A stretch of DNA of 64,000 nt from Bacteroidales bacterium (GTDB lineage Bacteria > Bacteroidota > Bacteroidia > Bacteroidales > WCHB1-69). This document shows, piece by piece, positions 1-8,384 of this stretch. The notes under the pieces are model-generated. The model ran no database searches. It was not told where the DNA came from and saw nothing but the letters and a program-made list of their open reading frames with translations. The stretch is from positions 1 through 64,000 of the forward strand of contig JAFVNW010000001.1 in the NCBI GenBank assembly GCA_017506175.1, read 5' to 3'. The number at the start of each line of letters is the position of its first letter. The stretch's first letter is position 1. Both the position numbers and the translations under genes were made by a program.

Positions 1-303
1 ATCAAAACTGTCGATAGACAATATGACGGTGCCTTGCGTGGGGTTCGGGTACACCACTGCGTTGAGCGTGATGCCCGGGTAATTGTCAATTCCGATAGTT
101 TGGATTTCGTAGGGCTGCTGCACTCCTTCGGAAATGCTGGTACTGCCTTCGCTGTTGCTCTGCACGGCAATCTGTCCGACACTGTAGCTCACACTGCCGC
201 CGCTGCCATTCGCCTCGCCGCCCGTACCCACCAAGGCCGACTGCGCGGAAAGCGACATCACCGCCAGCAATATAAATGAAATTACGCTGAAAAGTTTTTT
301 CAT
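1..303 (-). CDS. Secreted T9SS cargo protein, N-terminal part (runs off left edge)
   Basis: Reading from the ATG at 303 towards base 1 gives 101 open codons with no stop. Residues 1-20 form a signal peptide (MKKLF, hydrophobic core, SLSAQ cleavage region). A short Ser/Gly-rich segment follows (GTGGEANGSGGSVSYSVGQ) and then, near residue 85, VYPNPTQG, the opening motif of the type A T9SS C-terminal sorting domain. The mature part before the sorting signal is only about 60 residues, a layout known from small Bacteroidota secreted proteins whose GEASGSGGS-like segment precedes the sorting domain. The end lies outside the window. Its substrate or role cannot be read from the sequence; export through the outer membrane and surface attachment is inferred from the sorting motif. 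A -7 box lies at 338-345. Confidence 0.85.
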   Translation of the reverse strand, partial: MKKLFSVISFILLAVMSLSAQSALVGTGGEANGSGGSVSYSVGQIAVQSNSEGSTSISEGVQQPYEIQTIGIDNYPGITLNAVVYPNPTQGTVILSIDSFD

Positions 304-337
304 AGGTTCTATAATTATTCGTTTCTCATTCCGTTTG

Positions 338-345
338 CAAAATTA
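338..345 (-). promoter_or_regulatory. -7 promoter box for the left-edge secreted protein
   Basis: On the minus strand the sequence is TAATTTTG followed by C, matching the Bacteroidota TAnnTTTG box, 35 bases before the ATG at 303. No convincing TTTG -33 box is found at the usual spacing. Confidence 0.5.
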
Positions 346-444
346 TATCACTTTTTATCAAGTTGTTGGGTTCTTTTTTGGTCCTTTTTCATCCGTTTCC
401 GCTTTTCATCACAAACACAAAAAAAACCGTGAACTTCATTTGTT

Positions 445-561
445 GAGTCCGAGGTCCTAGGATAACCTACAATGCTAACAAGAAAGCTCACGGATATCAC
501 CGTGAGCGTTTCAGCTTTCTGAAGCATTGTAATCTGAAATTTCCTAGGTTTCGGACTGCTC
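445..561. repeat. 117-bp nested inverted repeat (MITE-like or structured RNA)
   Basis: Arms pair in series around a central hairpin: AGTCCGA 446-452 with TCGGACT 551-557; CCTAGG 456-461 with CCTAGG 543-548; ACAATGCT 469-476 with AGCATTGT 523-530; AGAAAGCT 481-488 with AGCTTTCT 513-520; and CACGG 489-493 with CCGTG 500-504. The terminal 30-40 bases therefore act as imperfect terminal inverted repeats and the whole element can fold into one long interrupted hairpin. No coding potential is visible. It could be a miniature mobile element, an RNA gene, or a bulky 3' end structure for the methyltransferase transcript. Confidence 0.75.
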
Positions 562-678
562 GAAGAAAAGCGAAAACGCCTTATATATCAGTATGTTAAA
601 CTATCAATTTATCTGTTCTGTATGTTCAAAATTTTGGTGAAACGATAGGGTAACTTTTGAAAGCACAAAAATACAAAT

Positions 679-714
679 AAATTGAGAATTGGAAATTGAA
701 AATTGAGAATTGGA
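679..714. repeat. Short direct repeat AAATTGAGAATTGGA, two copies
   Basis: The 15-base unit occurs at 679-693 and 700-714, a period of 21 bases, abutting the stop of the methyltransferase gene. A related AAATTGAAA lies between them. Such AATTGARAATTG strings are low-complexity intergenic repeats. Confidence 0.6.
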
Positions 715-1239
715 TTATAGCCGTTTCCACAACTCCCAAATGACAATGCCGCCGGCAATGGAGACGTTGAAGGAGTGCTTGGTGCCGCTTTGCGGAATCT
801 CCAGCGCACCGTCGCACAAGGGCAGCACCTCGTCGGAAACCCCGAAAACCTCGTTGCCCAAAACAATGGCAACCTTCTCCCCCGACGTCAACTGGAAATC
901 GTTCAACATGATGGAGGTGTCCACTTGCTCCACCGCATAAACCGAATACCCCTGCGCCTTCACTGCCTTCACCGCCTCCACGACATCTGGGTAATACTGC
1001 CAATCCACGGACTCGGTGGCCCCCAACGCCGTCTTCGCAATCTCCTTATGGGGCGGACGGGCTGTGATGCCGCACAAAAGCAACCGCTCCACAGAAAACC
1101 CATCACAGGTGCGGAATATCGAACCGACATTATACATACTGCGCACATTATCCAAAACAACCACCAGCGGCGTTTTCGCCTGACGCTTATACTCCTCCGT
1201 GGAAACACGGTGCAATTCATCCATTGACAATTTCTTCAT
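715..1239 (-). CDS. TrmH/SpoU-family RNA 2'-O-methyltransferase
   Basis: The 174-residue protein carries the three SpoU (SPOUT) motifs in order: N-x-GSIFRT at about residues 37-44, VLGNEVFGVS at about 125-134, and the C-terminal IPQSGTKHSFNVSIA near 147-161. Together these make the knotted S-adenosylmethionine site. The family methylates ribose 2'-OH of tRNA or rRNA. This short form lacks the extra N-terminal RNA-binding domain of RlmB, so it is closer in layout to TrmL/TrmH-like proteins; the target nucleotide cannot be assigned. In the third motif the usual SLNVS is SFNVS. It lies 69 bases after trmN6 on the same strand with no clear promoter of its own, so it may be the last gene of the rimM-trmN6 transcript. 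Confidence 0.9.
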   Translation of the reverse strand: MKKLSMDELHRVSTEEYKRQAKTPLVVVLDNVRSMYNVGSIFRTCDGFSVERLLLCGITARPPHKEIAKTALGATESVDWQYYPDVVEAVKAVKAQGYSVYAVEQVDTSIMLNDFQLTSGEKVAIVLGNEVFGVSDEVLPLCDGALEIPQSGTKHSFNVSIAGGIVIWELWKRL

Positions 1240-1308
1240 ATCAGTTCATAATTATTAATTCATCTTGCATTCCAATCCATAGTAATCTGACGGTGATCAT
1301 ATTCACAA

Positions 1309-2049
1309 TTACTGATCACTATTCATATTTATATAAAACTGCTTCGTTAAAGCGATATATTCAGGAGTGAAACCGCCAGAAGCATCCCGAATGGTAAGGG
1401 CTGAGCGGTGGATTTCATTCTTACGTTTGGCGAATCCCAAGATTCGGCGATGGGTCGGCTTGGTGAGAGTGGGATAGACATCCACAATTTCTGCTAAATT
1501 CAGACTTGTTTGGGCAATTTTAACAAACTCCTCGCTTTCGGCAACAGGCAAAATCAGGTAAAAAAGTCCTTCGTCGGCGAGCAACTCCGAAGCCTTACGA
1601 GCGAGAACCGCAAAAGGGAGATTCTCGTCGCGGTGCTTGCTTTGCAAACGCTTCGCATCCGACGGCTTCAGGGAATCTGCGAAAAATGGCGGATTACTAA
1701 CGATGAGATCGAAATCTTTCATCGTAAAATCTTGAAGGGCAATTTGTTGAAACACAAAATGTTGGAATGCGCGTTCATGATTGAAGGCCTCCGCATTGTC
1801 CATTGATTCCTGAATAGAGGGCGCATCAATGTCAATTCCCATGACAGAGAAATCAGTTTCACCGTTTGCAATCAGCCTGTCAGCGATGCAGAATCCGATG
1901 ACTCCGCAGCCGCAGCCCACATCCAATATCCGCGCTGGCCGACAGAGCGGTACCGCCGCGGCCAACAACACGCTGTCCGTTCCAATTTTGAGACTGGAAC
2001 GGTCGTGACGGAGGGAAAAACGGCGAAAGCGGAACAGACCTGTTGACAT
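1309..2049 (-). CDS. trmN6: tRNA1(Val) A37 N6-methyltransferase
   Basis: The 246-residue protein is a class I Rossmann methyltransferase. The glycine-rich SAM loop DVGCGCGVIG is at about residues 43-52, and the N6-adenine catalytic motif SNPPFF is at about 136-141. The N-terminal FRFRRFSLRHDRSSLKIGTDSVLL segment is characteristic of the YfiC/TrmN6 group, which modifies A37 of tRNA-Val. The gene begins 30 bases after the rimM stop and is probably co-transcribed with it from the promoter at 2677-2708. A related N5-glutamine or RNA methyltransferase activity cannot be fully excluded, but the NPPF motif plus the N-terminal signature make TrmN6 the best call. Confidence 0.87.
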   Translation of the reverse strand: MSTGLFRFRRFSLRHDRSSLKIGTDSVLLAAAVPLCRPARILDVGCGCGVIGFCIADRLIANGETDFSVMGIDIDAPSIQESMDNAEAFNHERAFQHFVFQQIALQDFTMKDFDLIVSNPPFFADSLKPSDAKRLQSKHRDENLPFAVLARKASELLADEGLFYLILPVAESEEFVKIAQTSLNLAEIVDVYPTLTKPTHRRILGFAKRKNEIHRSALTIRDASGGFTPEYIALTKQFYINMNSDQ

Positions 2050-2079
2050 TGATATCGAATCAAATTTCTACATCATACA

Positions 2080-2619
2080 TCATTCCTCTTCGTTCCTATC
2101 CCCCAGATAGATGTCAATCAATCCTTCGGGCGCGTGGATAGCGATGGTTTTATGTTCGCGATCCACGTCATCGAAGATTTCGTCAACGGCGGGAATGAGG
2201 ATTTCGGTTCCGTTATTATCGACGACCATAATGGAGTGGCTGCTGACATCGATGAAGTCCTTGCAAGTACCGATGTTTCCTTTTTCCGCATCGATGACCG
2301 AGAAGCCGACAACTTCGTGATAATAGAATTTGTTGCCGGTGAGCGGAGGCAGTTCGCTGAGGGGAAGATAGAGTTCGGATTTCAGCAGGCTCTTGGCGTC
2401 GTCACCATCCACATCGGCAAACTTGACGATGGCGGTCCTATCGCCGCGCAATTGGATTTCGTCAATCATATAGGGGATGTACTCATTGCCCTCAAGGATG
2501 AACACAGCGCGGAGGTCCTTGTATTTCTCTGGTTCGTCCGTATCCAGATAAGCGATGAGGTGTCCTTTGTAGCCGAAGGGCTTGGTGATGAGTCCGAGGT
2601 AAAAATATTCGTTATTCAT
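2080..2619 (-). CDS. rimM: Ribosome maturation factor RimM
   Basis: The 179-residue protein binds ribosomal protein S19 and assists 30S head assembly. The N-terminal RimM domain is recognised by YLGLITKPFGYKGHLIAYL (residues 6-24), and a C-terminal PRC-barrel follows (VGFSVID, ILIPAVDEIFDDVD). I chose the ATG at 2619 because the family starts right before the YLGLI strand; the longer frame to 2679 would run into the promoter at 2677-2708. In many bacteria rimM sits with rpsP, trmD and rplS; here it instead follows the ribosomal operon, separated from rpsE by a terminator and its own promoter. It ends in a short acidic tail (NEEE). Confidence 0.92.
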   Translation of the reverse strand: MNNEYFYLGLITKPFGYKGHLIAYLDTDEPEKYKDLRAVFILEGNEYIPYMIDEIQLRGDRTAIVKFADVDGDDAKSLLKSELYLPLSELPPLTGNKFYYHEVVGFSVIDAEKGNIGTCKDFIDVSSHSIMVVDNNGTEILIPAVDEIFDDVDREHKTIAIHAPEGLIDIYLGDRNEEE

Positions 2620-2676
2620 AATATATATTGTAGAAAGAAGGACGTGATTTGTCACATCCCGAAAAATAAGTCGCTG

Positions 2677-2708
2677 CAAAATTACGAAAAAAGGATTTTA
2701 AATTCAAA
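2677..2708 (-). promoter_or_regulatory. Promoter of rimM-trmN6
   Basis: Minus strand TTTG at 2708-2705, 20 bases, then TAATTTTG at 2684-2677, followed by C. This fits the Bacteroidota -33/-7 consensus and lies 58 bases before the rimM ATG. It overlaps the base of the terminator hairpin that ends the ribosomal operon. Confidence 0.75.
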
Positions 2709-2733
2709 AAGTCCTCAAAGAAGAGGACTTTTC
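2706..2733 (-). terminator. Terminator of the ribosomal protein operon
   Basis: Perfect 10-bp hairpin: AAAAGTCCTC (2707-2716) pairs with GAGGACTTTT (2723-2732) around a six-base loop, with a short T-run on the minus strand. It lies 42 bases past the rpsE stop, so the ribosomal transcript probably ends here. The symmetric A/T flanks could let it work in both directions. Confidence 0.8.
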
Positions 2734-2775
2734 AACATTAAAACCCTTTAAAACAAGAAAAACAAGTGGTATGGA

Positions 2776-3294
2776 TTAGCCGTTGAAGACTTGATCCAGA
2801 CCTATGCCTCTAACTTGTGCAACAGTATAAGGATCGCGCAGTTGAGAGAGGGCCTTAAAGGTGGCCTTCACTACGCTGTGGGGGTTAGAAGAGCCTTTGG
2901 ACTTGGCCAAAACGTTCTTCACGCCGACGCTTTCAAGAACGGCACGCATAGCACCGCCGGCGATGACACCGGTACCAGGTGCTGCGGGTTTCATGAAAAC
3001 GAGGGAACCGCTGTATTTACCTTCTTGTGAATGAGGAATCGTACCATTGAGGACGGGAACCTTGATGAGGTTTTTCTTTGCATCATCGATACCTTTGGCG
3101 ATGGCGGCGGAGACTTCCTTGGCTTTGCCGAGGCCATAACCCACGATACCATTTTCATTGCCTACGACAACGATAGCGGAGAAGCTGAAAGTTCTACCAC
3201 CCTTGGTAACTTTTGTGACTCTATTTACGTGAACCAGACGATCCTTGAATTCGATATCGTTGGCTTTTACTCTTTTAACATTTACATTTGACAT
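2776..3294 (-). CDS. rpsE: 30S ribosomal protein S5
   Basis: The 172-residue protein has the S5 N-terminal double-stranded RNA-binding fold ([20 protein letters not shown], then [10 protein letters not shown] at about residues 54-63) and the C-terminal S5 domain with [15 protein letters not shown] at about 107-121. S5 acts in decoding accuracy and mRNA helicase activity of the 30S subunit. Length is normal. It is the last gene of this operon; rpmD and rplO, which normally follow, are absent and a terminator comes 42 bases later. Confidence 0.97.
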   Translation of the reverse strand: MSNVNVKRVKANDIEFKDRLVHVNRVTKVTKGGRTFSFSAIVVVGNENGIVGYGLGKAKEVSAAIAKGIDDAKKNLIKVPVLNGTIPHSQEGKYSGSLVFMKPAAPGTGVIAGGAMRAVLESVGVKNVLAKSKGSSNPHSVVKATFKALSQLRDPYTVAQVRGIGLDQVFNG

Positions 3295-3306
3295 AGATTC
3301 CTCGTT

Positions 3307-3663
3307 TTAGAATTTTAAACCACCTTCTCTGGCAGCGTCGGCCAAAGATTTAACTCTACCATGATACAAATAGCCGTTACGGTCGAAAACCACTTCGCTG
3401 ATGCCGGCAGCCACAGCCTTTTCAGCAACGTTTTTGCCAACGATAGCGGCTTTTTCGCTCTTGGTGATTTTCTGGTCGCGGATTTCTGCTACTGCAGAAG
3501 AAGCGGATACGATTGTTTGTCCTGCAACATCGTCTATCAATTGAACATAAATATCGCGGTTGCTTCTGAAAACGGACATTCTCGGACGTTGAGCGGTGCC
3601 GCTGATGACTTTGCGGACACGCTGTTTAATCCTATTTCTTCTATAAATTTTTTTATTTGCCAT
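3307..3663 (-). CDS. rplR: 50S ribosomal protein L18
   Basis: The 118-residue protein binds 5S rRNA. The sequence shows the basic N-terminus ([14 protein letters not shown]), the [19 protein letters not shown] strand region and the C-terminal [26 protein letters not shown], all typical of L18. It lies between rplF and rpsE with gaps of 12-21 bases, the standard spc order. Confidence 0.97.
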   Translation of the reverse strand: MANKKIYRRNRIKQRVRKVISGTAQRPRMSVFRSNRDIYVQLIDDVAGQTIVSASSAVAEIRDQKITKSEKAAIVGKNVAEKAVAAGISEVVFDRNGYLYHGRVKSLADAAREGGLKF

Positions 3664-3684
3664 TGTACTAAATTTTTAAGACGA

Positions 3685-4251
3685 TTATTTATCAGCGGAC
3701 TTACCAGCTTTCTTTCTGACTTCTTCGCCGACGAAACGGATACCTTTACCTTTGTAAGGTTCGGGTTTACGATAGGAGCGAATCTTATTGGCTACTTGTC
3801 CGAGAAGTTGTTTATCGATGGATTTCAGGATAATAATCGGGTCTTTACCTTTTTCGGTGATGGTTTCGACCTTGATTTCCGGAGCCAGTTCGAAAACAAG
3901 GTTATGGGAATAACCGAGGCTAAGGGTAAGGAGTTGTCCTTGAGATTCGGCCTTGAAAGCGACGCCGACAAGTTGTTGTCTGATTTCGAATCCTTCGGAA
4001 ACGCCTTTTACCATATTGGCAACAAGCGCACGATACAAACCGTGGAAGGACTTGTGGCGTTTATCCTGACTGCCTTCGGGGGTCTCGAGTTTGATATGCC
4101 CGTCTTCAACAGAAACCTTGATGTCGGGGGAAACCTTTTGAGAAAGCTCACCTAACTTACCTTTGACGGTAACGAGATTGTGGTCATCGACCTTTACTTC
4201 TACGCCTTGTGGAATGGCGATGGGTAATTTTCCTATTCTTGATTGTGACAT
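3685..4251 (-). CDS. rplF: 50S ribosomal protein L6
   Basis: The 188-residue protein has two L6 repeats; the second carries the signature KSIDKQLLGQVANKIRSYRKPEPYKGKGIRF at about residues 142-172. L6 sits near the factor-binding site of the large subunit. Start MSQSRIGKLPIAIP is canonical. The C-terminus is slightly extended with a lysine-rich tail (RKKAGKSADK). Confidence 0.97.
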   Translation of the reverse strand: MSQSRIGKLPIAIPQGVEVKVDDHNLVTVKGKLGELSQKVSPDIKVSVEDGHIKLETPEGSQDKRHKSFHGLYRALVANMVKGVSEGFEIRQQLVGVAFKAESQGQLLTLSLGYSHNLVFELAPEIKVETITEKGKDPIIILKSIDKQLLGQVANKIRSYRKPEPYKGKGIRFVGEEVRKKAGKSADK

Positions 4252-4266
4252 AATTCTTTCCTCCTA

Positions 4267-4665
4267 TTAACTAATGTAACACAAAACCTCACCGCCAACG
4301 TGTTGTGCTTTGGCTTCTTTGTCGGTCATCATGCCACGAGAGGTGGAGACGATGGCGATGCCGAGACCGTTCATGACGGAGGGCAAGCTGTCAGCGCCCA
4401 CATATTGGCGAAGGCCAGGACGGCTCACGCGCTTAAGATTGGCGATGGCAGACTGTTTGGTTACGGGATGATATTTCAGGGCGATCTTAATCATAGCCGG
4501 ATGAACATCTTCCACGATTTTATAATTCAAAATGTATCCCTTTTCAAACAAGATTTTGGTCATTTCCTTCTTCGTCTTGGAGGCGGGGATTTCTACGACT
4601 TTATGATTCGCCATAATGGCGTTTCTCAATCTGGTCAAATAATCTGATATCGGATCTGTATTCAT
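4267..4665 (-). CDS. rpsH: 30S ribosomal protein S8
   Basis: The 132-residue protein begins MNTDPISDYLTRLRNA, the conserved S8 start, and ends with STSRGMMTDKEAKAQHVGGEVLCYI, containing the S8 signature near residues 109-125. S8 binds helix 21 of 16S rRNA and in many bacteria represses the spc operon. It lies 15 bases upstream of rplF. Confidence 0.97.
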   Translation of the reverse strand: MNTDPISDYLTRLRNAIMANHKVVEIPASKTKKEMTKILFEKGYILNYKIVEDVHPAMIKIALKYHPVTKQSAIANLKRVSRPGLRQYVGADSLPSVMNGLGIAIVSTSRGMMTDKEAKAQHVGGEVLCYIS

Positions 4666-4686
4666 AACTATTTCTCTTAATTAATT

Positions 4687-4992
4687 TTACCAACTTGCTT
4701 TTTTAACGCCCGGAAGCAATCCAGCCAAAGCCATTTCTCTAAAATTAATACGAGAAATACCGAACTGGCGCATGTAGCCCTTTGGACGGCCCGTCAATTT
4801 GCAGCGGTTATGCATTCTAATAGGATTTGAATTCGGAGGAAGCTGTTGCAATGCCTTCACTGCAGCTTCTTTTTCATCGGTATATTCGCTGCCCGTGTTG
4901 ATGATTTTCTTCAGTTCGGCACGTTTAGCGGCATACTTAGCGACCATTTTCGCTCTTTTGATTTCTCTTGCTTTTAATGATTCCTTTGCCAT
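4687..4992 (-). CDS. rpsN: 30S ribosomal protein S14, zinc-independent type
   Basis: The 101-residue protein starts [17 protein letters not shown] and carries the S14 signature [19 protein letters not shown] near residues 63-81, ending GVKKASW. Only one cysteine is present, so this is the long zinc-free form, not the short four-cysteine form. No second rpsN copy is in the window. Confidence 0.97.
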   Translation of the reverse strand: MAKESLKAREIKRAKMVAKYAAKRAELKKIINTGSEYTDEKEAAVKALQQLPPNSNPIRMHNRCKLTGRPKGYMRQFGISRINFREMALAGLLPGVKKASW

Positions 4993-4995
4993 ATC

Positions 4996-5550
4996 CTATT
5001 TCTGATTTTTAAATGGTAAACCAAATTCTTTTAACAATGCCAGGCATTCCTTGTCGTTTTGGGCGGAAGTAACGAAGGTGATGTCCATACCGTTGATTTT
5101 CGCTACTTTGTCGAGGTCGATTTCGGGGAAGATGATTTGTTCGGGGATGCCGAGCGTGTAGTTGCCTCTTCCGTCAAAACCCTTGTCGCTGATGCCTCTG
5201 AAGTCTCTAATACGAGGAATGGAAACGGAAATCAGACGATCGAGGAATTCATACATGCGTTCGCCGCGAAGAGTGACACGGACGCCGATGGGCATGCCTT
5301 TTCTCAATTTGAAGTTGGAAATATCCTTCTTTGACTTGGTTGCGACGGCTTTCTGGCCGGCAATCAAGGTCATTTCCTGAACTCCGATGTCGATTAATTT
5401 CTTATCTGCGATGCCGAACTTGCCAAGACCTTGGTTCAGACAGATCTTCTTAAGTCTGGGAATACGCATAATGGAATGGAAACCAAATTGTTCCTTCAGT
5501 GCGGGAACTACTTCCTTGTCATATTTTTCTTTATATCTCGGTACGTACAT
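4996..5550 (-). CDS. rplE: 50S ribosomal protein L5
   Basis: The 184-residue protein binds 5S rRNA and contacts P-site tRNA. The motif [17 protein letters not shown] (about residues 38-54) and the loop [16 protein letters not shown] (about 92-107) are characteristic. Its ATG overlaps the rplX stop by one base (TAATG), showing tight translational coupling. Confidence 0.97.
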   Translation of the reverse strand: MYVPRYKEKYDKEVVPALKEQFGFHSIMRIPRLKKICLNQGLGKFGIADKKLIDIGVQEMTLIAGQKAVATKSKKDISNFKLRKGMPIGVRVTLRGERMYEFLDRLISVSIPRIRDFRGISDKGFDGRGNYTLGIPEQIIFPEIDLDKVAKINGMDITFVTSAQNDKECLALLKEFGLPFKNQK

Positions 5551-5864
5551 TATTTGATCTCCTCCCCTGATTTTTTAGAATATCTAACTAATTTACCATT
5601 TTCACCCATTCTTCTGCCGATGCGTGAAGCAACGCCTTTGGAATCCAGAACCATGAGGTTGGAAATGTGAATGGGGGCTTCTTGTTTAACGATACCGCCC
5701 TGAGGGTTTTTGGCGCTAGCCTTTGTATGCTTTGACACCATATTCACACCCTCGACGATGGCACGGTACTTTTCTCTGTCCACCATTAAGATTTTGCCGG
5801 TAGCACCTTTAGCTTCGCCGGCCAAAACCTTAACCATGTCGCCTTTTTTAACGTGAATTTTCAT
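5550..5864 (-). CDS. rplX: 50S ribosomal protein L24
   Basis: The 104-residue protein has an N-terminal KOW motif ([20 protein letters not shown], residues 6-25) and the L24 central segment with [20 protein letters not shown]24 initiates 50S assembly near the 5' end of 23S rRNA. It lies 53 bases after rplN, the widest gap inside the operon. Confidence 0.97.
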   Translation of the reverse strand: MKIHVKKGDMVKVLAGEAKGATGKILMVDREKYRAIVEGVNMVSKHTKASAKNPQGGIVKQEAPIHISNLMVLDSKGVASRIGRRMGENGKLVRYSKKSGEEIK

Positions 5865-5917
5865 TTTGTTTGTTTTTGATTAATATTCAATTGGTCTTTG
5901 TCAATTGTTTCTGTTGA

Positions 5918-6286
5918 TTAAAGAACTTCGGGTGCGAGGGAAACGATCTTGAGGAATTGTTTCTCGCGGAGTTCGCGGGCAACGGGGCCGAAGATACGGG
6001 TACCGCGGAGCTCGTCGGTGCCAGTGAGGAGGACCACTGCGTTGTCATCGAAGCGGATGTAAGAGCCGTCCTGTCTTCTGACGTGTTTCTTCGTTCTCAC
6101 AACGACTGCCTTGGAAACGGCGCCTTTTTTGATATTGCCGGAGGGGATGGCGCTTTTTACAGCGACAACGATCTTATCGCCCACGGAGGCATATCTTTTC
6201 TTCGTTCCACCCAAGACGCGGATGCACAATACTTCCTTTGCACCGCTGTTATCTGCAACAGCTAATCTTGTTTCTTGTTGTACCAT
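5918..6286 (-). CDS. rplN: 50S ribosomal protein L14
   Basis: The 122-residue protein is full length, begins [27 protein letters not shown] and has the conserved [21 protein letters not shown] end. L14 forms part of the intersubunit bridge with 16S rRNA. It is 11 bases downstream of rpsQ. Confidence 0.97.
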   Translation of the reverse strand: MVQQETRLAVADNSGAKEVLCIRVLGGTKKRYASVGDKIVVAVKSAIPSGNIKKGAVSKAVVVRTKKHVRRQDGSYIRFDDNAVVLLTGTDELRGTRIFGPVARELREKQFLKIVSLAPEVL

Positions 6287-6297
6287 AACTATTTAAA

Positions 6298-6555
6298 CTA
6301 TTTAGCTTTTTCAATGATTTCTACTAAGCGCCAGCATTTGTTCTTGCTGAGCGGTCTGGTTTCCATAACCTTAACGCGATCGCCGATGCCGCATTCGTTC
6401 TTTTCGTCGTGGGCCATCAGTTTGGTGGTCCTCTTTAAGAATTTCCCGTACTTCGGATGTTTGAGCTTACGTTCAACGCTAACGACGATGGATTTTTCCA
6501 TTTTGTTGCTGGTGACGAGTCCTTCTCTGACTTTTCTTCTATTTCTTTCTTCCAT
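6298..6555 (-). CDS. rpsQ: 30S ribosomal protein S17
   Basis: The 85-residue OB-fold protein shows the S17 signature [20 protein letters not shown] near residues 58-77 after [19 protein letters not shown]. It binds 16S rRNA early in 30S assembly. Length and position between rpmC and rplN are standard. Confidence 0.97.
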   Translation of the reverse strand: MEERNRRKVREGLVTSNKMEKSIVVSVERKLKHPKYGKFLKRTTKLMAHDEKNECGIGDRVKVMETRPLSKNKCWRLVEIIEKAK

Positions 6556-6572
6556 AATATGGTATTCTTAAA

Positions 6573-6770
6573 TTATTTTGATTCTAATTCGCGTCTGCGG
6601 AGTTCGGTTTCAAGCCTTGCGATGTTGCGTCTCAGGTCTTTGATGGCCTGGGGATTTTCAACAGGAGAAACTGCATGAGACAATTTCATTTTAACCAGAC
6701 GTTCTTTTTCAAGTGCCAGTCTTTCAATCATGTCAGAGGTGGCGAGTTCTGTAATAACTTGTTGTTTCAT
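6573..6770 (-). CDS. rpmC: 50S ribosomal protein L29
   Basis: The 65-residue helical protein carries the conserved NPQAIKDLRRNIARLETELRRRE segment near residues 39-61. L29 lies by the peptide exit tunnel. It begins six bases after the rplP stop. Confidence 0.95.
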   Translation of the reverse strand: MKQQVITELATSDMIERLALEKERLVKMKLSHAVSPVENPQAIKDLRRNIARLETELRRRELESK

Positions 6771-6776
6771 AGCCTA

Positions 6777-7202
6777 TTAATTTTCTTCTGAATAATCTCT
6801 TCTAACGACAAACTTAGTGGCGACCGGCAGTTTCTGGGCACCGAGGCGGAGGGCTTCCTTGGCTACTGCGTAGGGCACGCCGTCGGCTTCGAACAGGATG
6901 CGGCCTGGGCTGATGCGGGCAGCGAAGAACTCGGGGGTACCCTTACCTTTACCCATACGTACGTCCAGAGGCTTGCGAGTGACGGGTTTGTCGGGGAATA
7001 CGCGAATCCAAAGCTGGCCTTCACGTTTCATGTAACGGGTGATGGCCTGACGGGCTGCCTCAATTTGGCGAGCGGAAAGCCAATGTTCTTCCAGGGTCTT
7101 GATGCCGAACGAACCGAACGCGATTTCCGCACCGCGTTTGGTGATGCTCTTCATTCTCCCCTTCTGTGGTCTTCTATATTTAGTCTTTTTGGGTTGTAAC
7201 AT
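6777..7202 (-). CDS. rplP: 50S ribosomal protein L16
   Basis: The 141-residue protein starts [17 protein letters not shown] and contains the L16 signature [24 protein letters not shown] near residues 82-105. L16 organises the A-site region of 23S rRNA. Full length, 22 bases after rpsC. Confidence 0.97.
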   Translation of the reverse strand: MLQPKKTKYRRPQKGRMKSITKRGAEIAFGSFGIKTLEEHWLSARQIEAARQAITRYMKREGQLWIRVFPDKPVTRKPLDVRMGKGKGTPEFFAARISPGRILFEADGVPYAVAKEALRLGAQKLPVATKFVVRRDYSEEN

Positions 7203-7224
7203 GACTCAGATATTTAGGTGGTTA

Positions 7225-7950
7225 TTAATTCTTTTTCTCGTTTCTTCTGGGTGCGGGTCTCGTGGATCTTCTCGGGCCTCCCTTTTGGTCCTTGCCTTCG
7301 TTGGGGAGTTGGAAGAGATCGCGCTTGCCATAGACGATTCCATTGCATATCCAAACCTTTACGCCGATTCCGCCGTAAGTGGTATGGGCTTCCGACTTAG
7401 CGTAGTCGATGTCGGCGCGGAGGGTGTGAAGCGGGGTTCTACCTTCCTTGAAGTGCTCGGTTCTGGCCATTTCGGCGCCACCGAGGCGGCCGGAGATGGA
7501 GATCTTGATGCCTTCTGCGTTGGAACGCATCGTATTGCCGATGGCGGTCTTGACGGCTTTGCGGTAGGATACGCGGCCTTCAATCTGGCGGGCAATGTTC
7601 TGAGCAACTAATTCAGCATTCAAATCAGGGCGCTTGACCTCTGAAATATTGATTTGAATATCCTTATTGGTTATCTTCTTTAACTCTTCGTTGAGTTTCT
7701 TGACTTCGGCTCCGTCTTTTCCAATAATTTGGCCCGGACGAGCGGTGAAAAGGGTAACCGTAACTACTTTCAGTGTTCTTTCAATGTAAATTTTTGCAAT
7801 ACCGGCTTTGGACAAACGTGCGTTCAAATACCTTCTAATTTTGTCGTCTTCGACTATCTTACTGGCGAATTGCTTGCCGCCATACCAATTAGAATCCCAG
7901 CCTCTAATTATACCTAATCTCAGGCCGACCGGACTAACTTTTTGACCCAT
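7225..7950 (-). CDS. rpsC: 30S ribosomal protein S3
   Basis: The 241-residue protein begins [23 protein letters not shown] domain with [14 protein letters not shown] is at about residues 73-86 and the S3 C-terminal domain ([32 protein letters not shown]) at about 152-183. A basic tail with [14 protein letters not shown] follows. S3 lines the mRNA entry channel. It lies two bases after rplV. Confidence 0.97.
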   Translation of the reverse strand: MGQKVSPVGLRLGIIRGWDSNWYGGKQFASKIVEDDKIRRYLNARLSKAGIAKIYIERTLKVVTVTLFTARPGQIIGKDGAEVKKLNEELKKITNKDIQINISEVKRPDLNAELVAQNIARQIEGRVSYRKAVKTAIGNTMRSNAEGIKISISGRLGGAEMARTEHFKEGRTPLHTLRADIDYAKSEAHTTYGGIGVKVWICNGIVYGKRDLFQLPNEGKDQKGGPRRSTRPAPRRNEKKN

Positions 7951-7952
7951 AC

Positions 7953-8384
7953 TTACTCTTTGTTTTGATTTTCTAAATTATTATTGTTTAAACTTTTATC
8001 ATCGATGATGATGGTGACATGGTTGGAACGTTTTCTGATCCTGTGAGCCATTCCGCGGGGAGCCGGCTGGATTCTCTTCAGCATACGGCCTCCGTCAACC
8101 ACTACCGATTTGACGTACAGCTGTGCATCCTCAATGCGCACGCCTTCGTTCTTGACCTGCCAGTTGGCAACTGCTGACTTTAAAAGTTTCAAGAGTTTCT
8201 TTGCGGGTTCTCTTTTGCTGTATTTCAATACATTCAAAGCATAGTCCACATCCTTACCTCTGATGACGTCAGCCATAATTCTCATTTTTCGCGGGGAAGT
8301 CGGGTTGTCCATCAAACGGGCAACATATAAGTTTTTGTTGGCTTCTTTTCGCGCTTCTGCTGCTAATCTTTTTCTTGCACCCAT
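7953..8384 (-). CDS. rplV: 50S ribosomal protein L22
   Basis: The 143-residue protein has [14 protein letters not shown] at the start and the L22 signature [22 protein letters not shown] near residues 105-126; the beta-hairpin reaching into the exit tunnel is intact. An asparagine-rich tail ([11 protein letters not shown]) follows the usual end. In the standard S10 operon rpsS lies immediately upstream; here rplV is the first gene, with a promoter 95 bases upstream. Confidence 0.97.
   Translation of the reverse strand: MGARKRLAAEARKEANKNLYVARLMDNPTSPRKMRIMADVIRGKDVDYALNVLKYSKREPAKKLLKLLKSAVANWQVKNEGVRIEDAQLYVKSVVVDGGRMLKRIQPAPRGMAHRIRKRSNHVTIIIDDKSLNNNNLENQNKE

Larger units (their letters stand above)
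304..714. other. Intergenic region with palindrome and short repeats
   Basis: This is 411 bases without a credible gene. It holds, from left to right, the promoter of the left-edge gene, an A8 tract (419-426, a T8 on the minus strand), the 117-bp nested palindrome at 445-561, and the AT-rich direct repeats at 679-714. Open frames here are short and lack homology-like features. Confidence 0.7.

Noticed and set aside
34..279. Open frame on the plus strand at the left edge
   Set aside because: It is the shadow of the secreted protein read on the minus strand, which has a signal peptide and T9SS motif.
3307..8384. Pseudogene or truncation in the ribosomal block
   Set aside because: All 13 proteins are full length with intact signatures.
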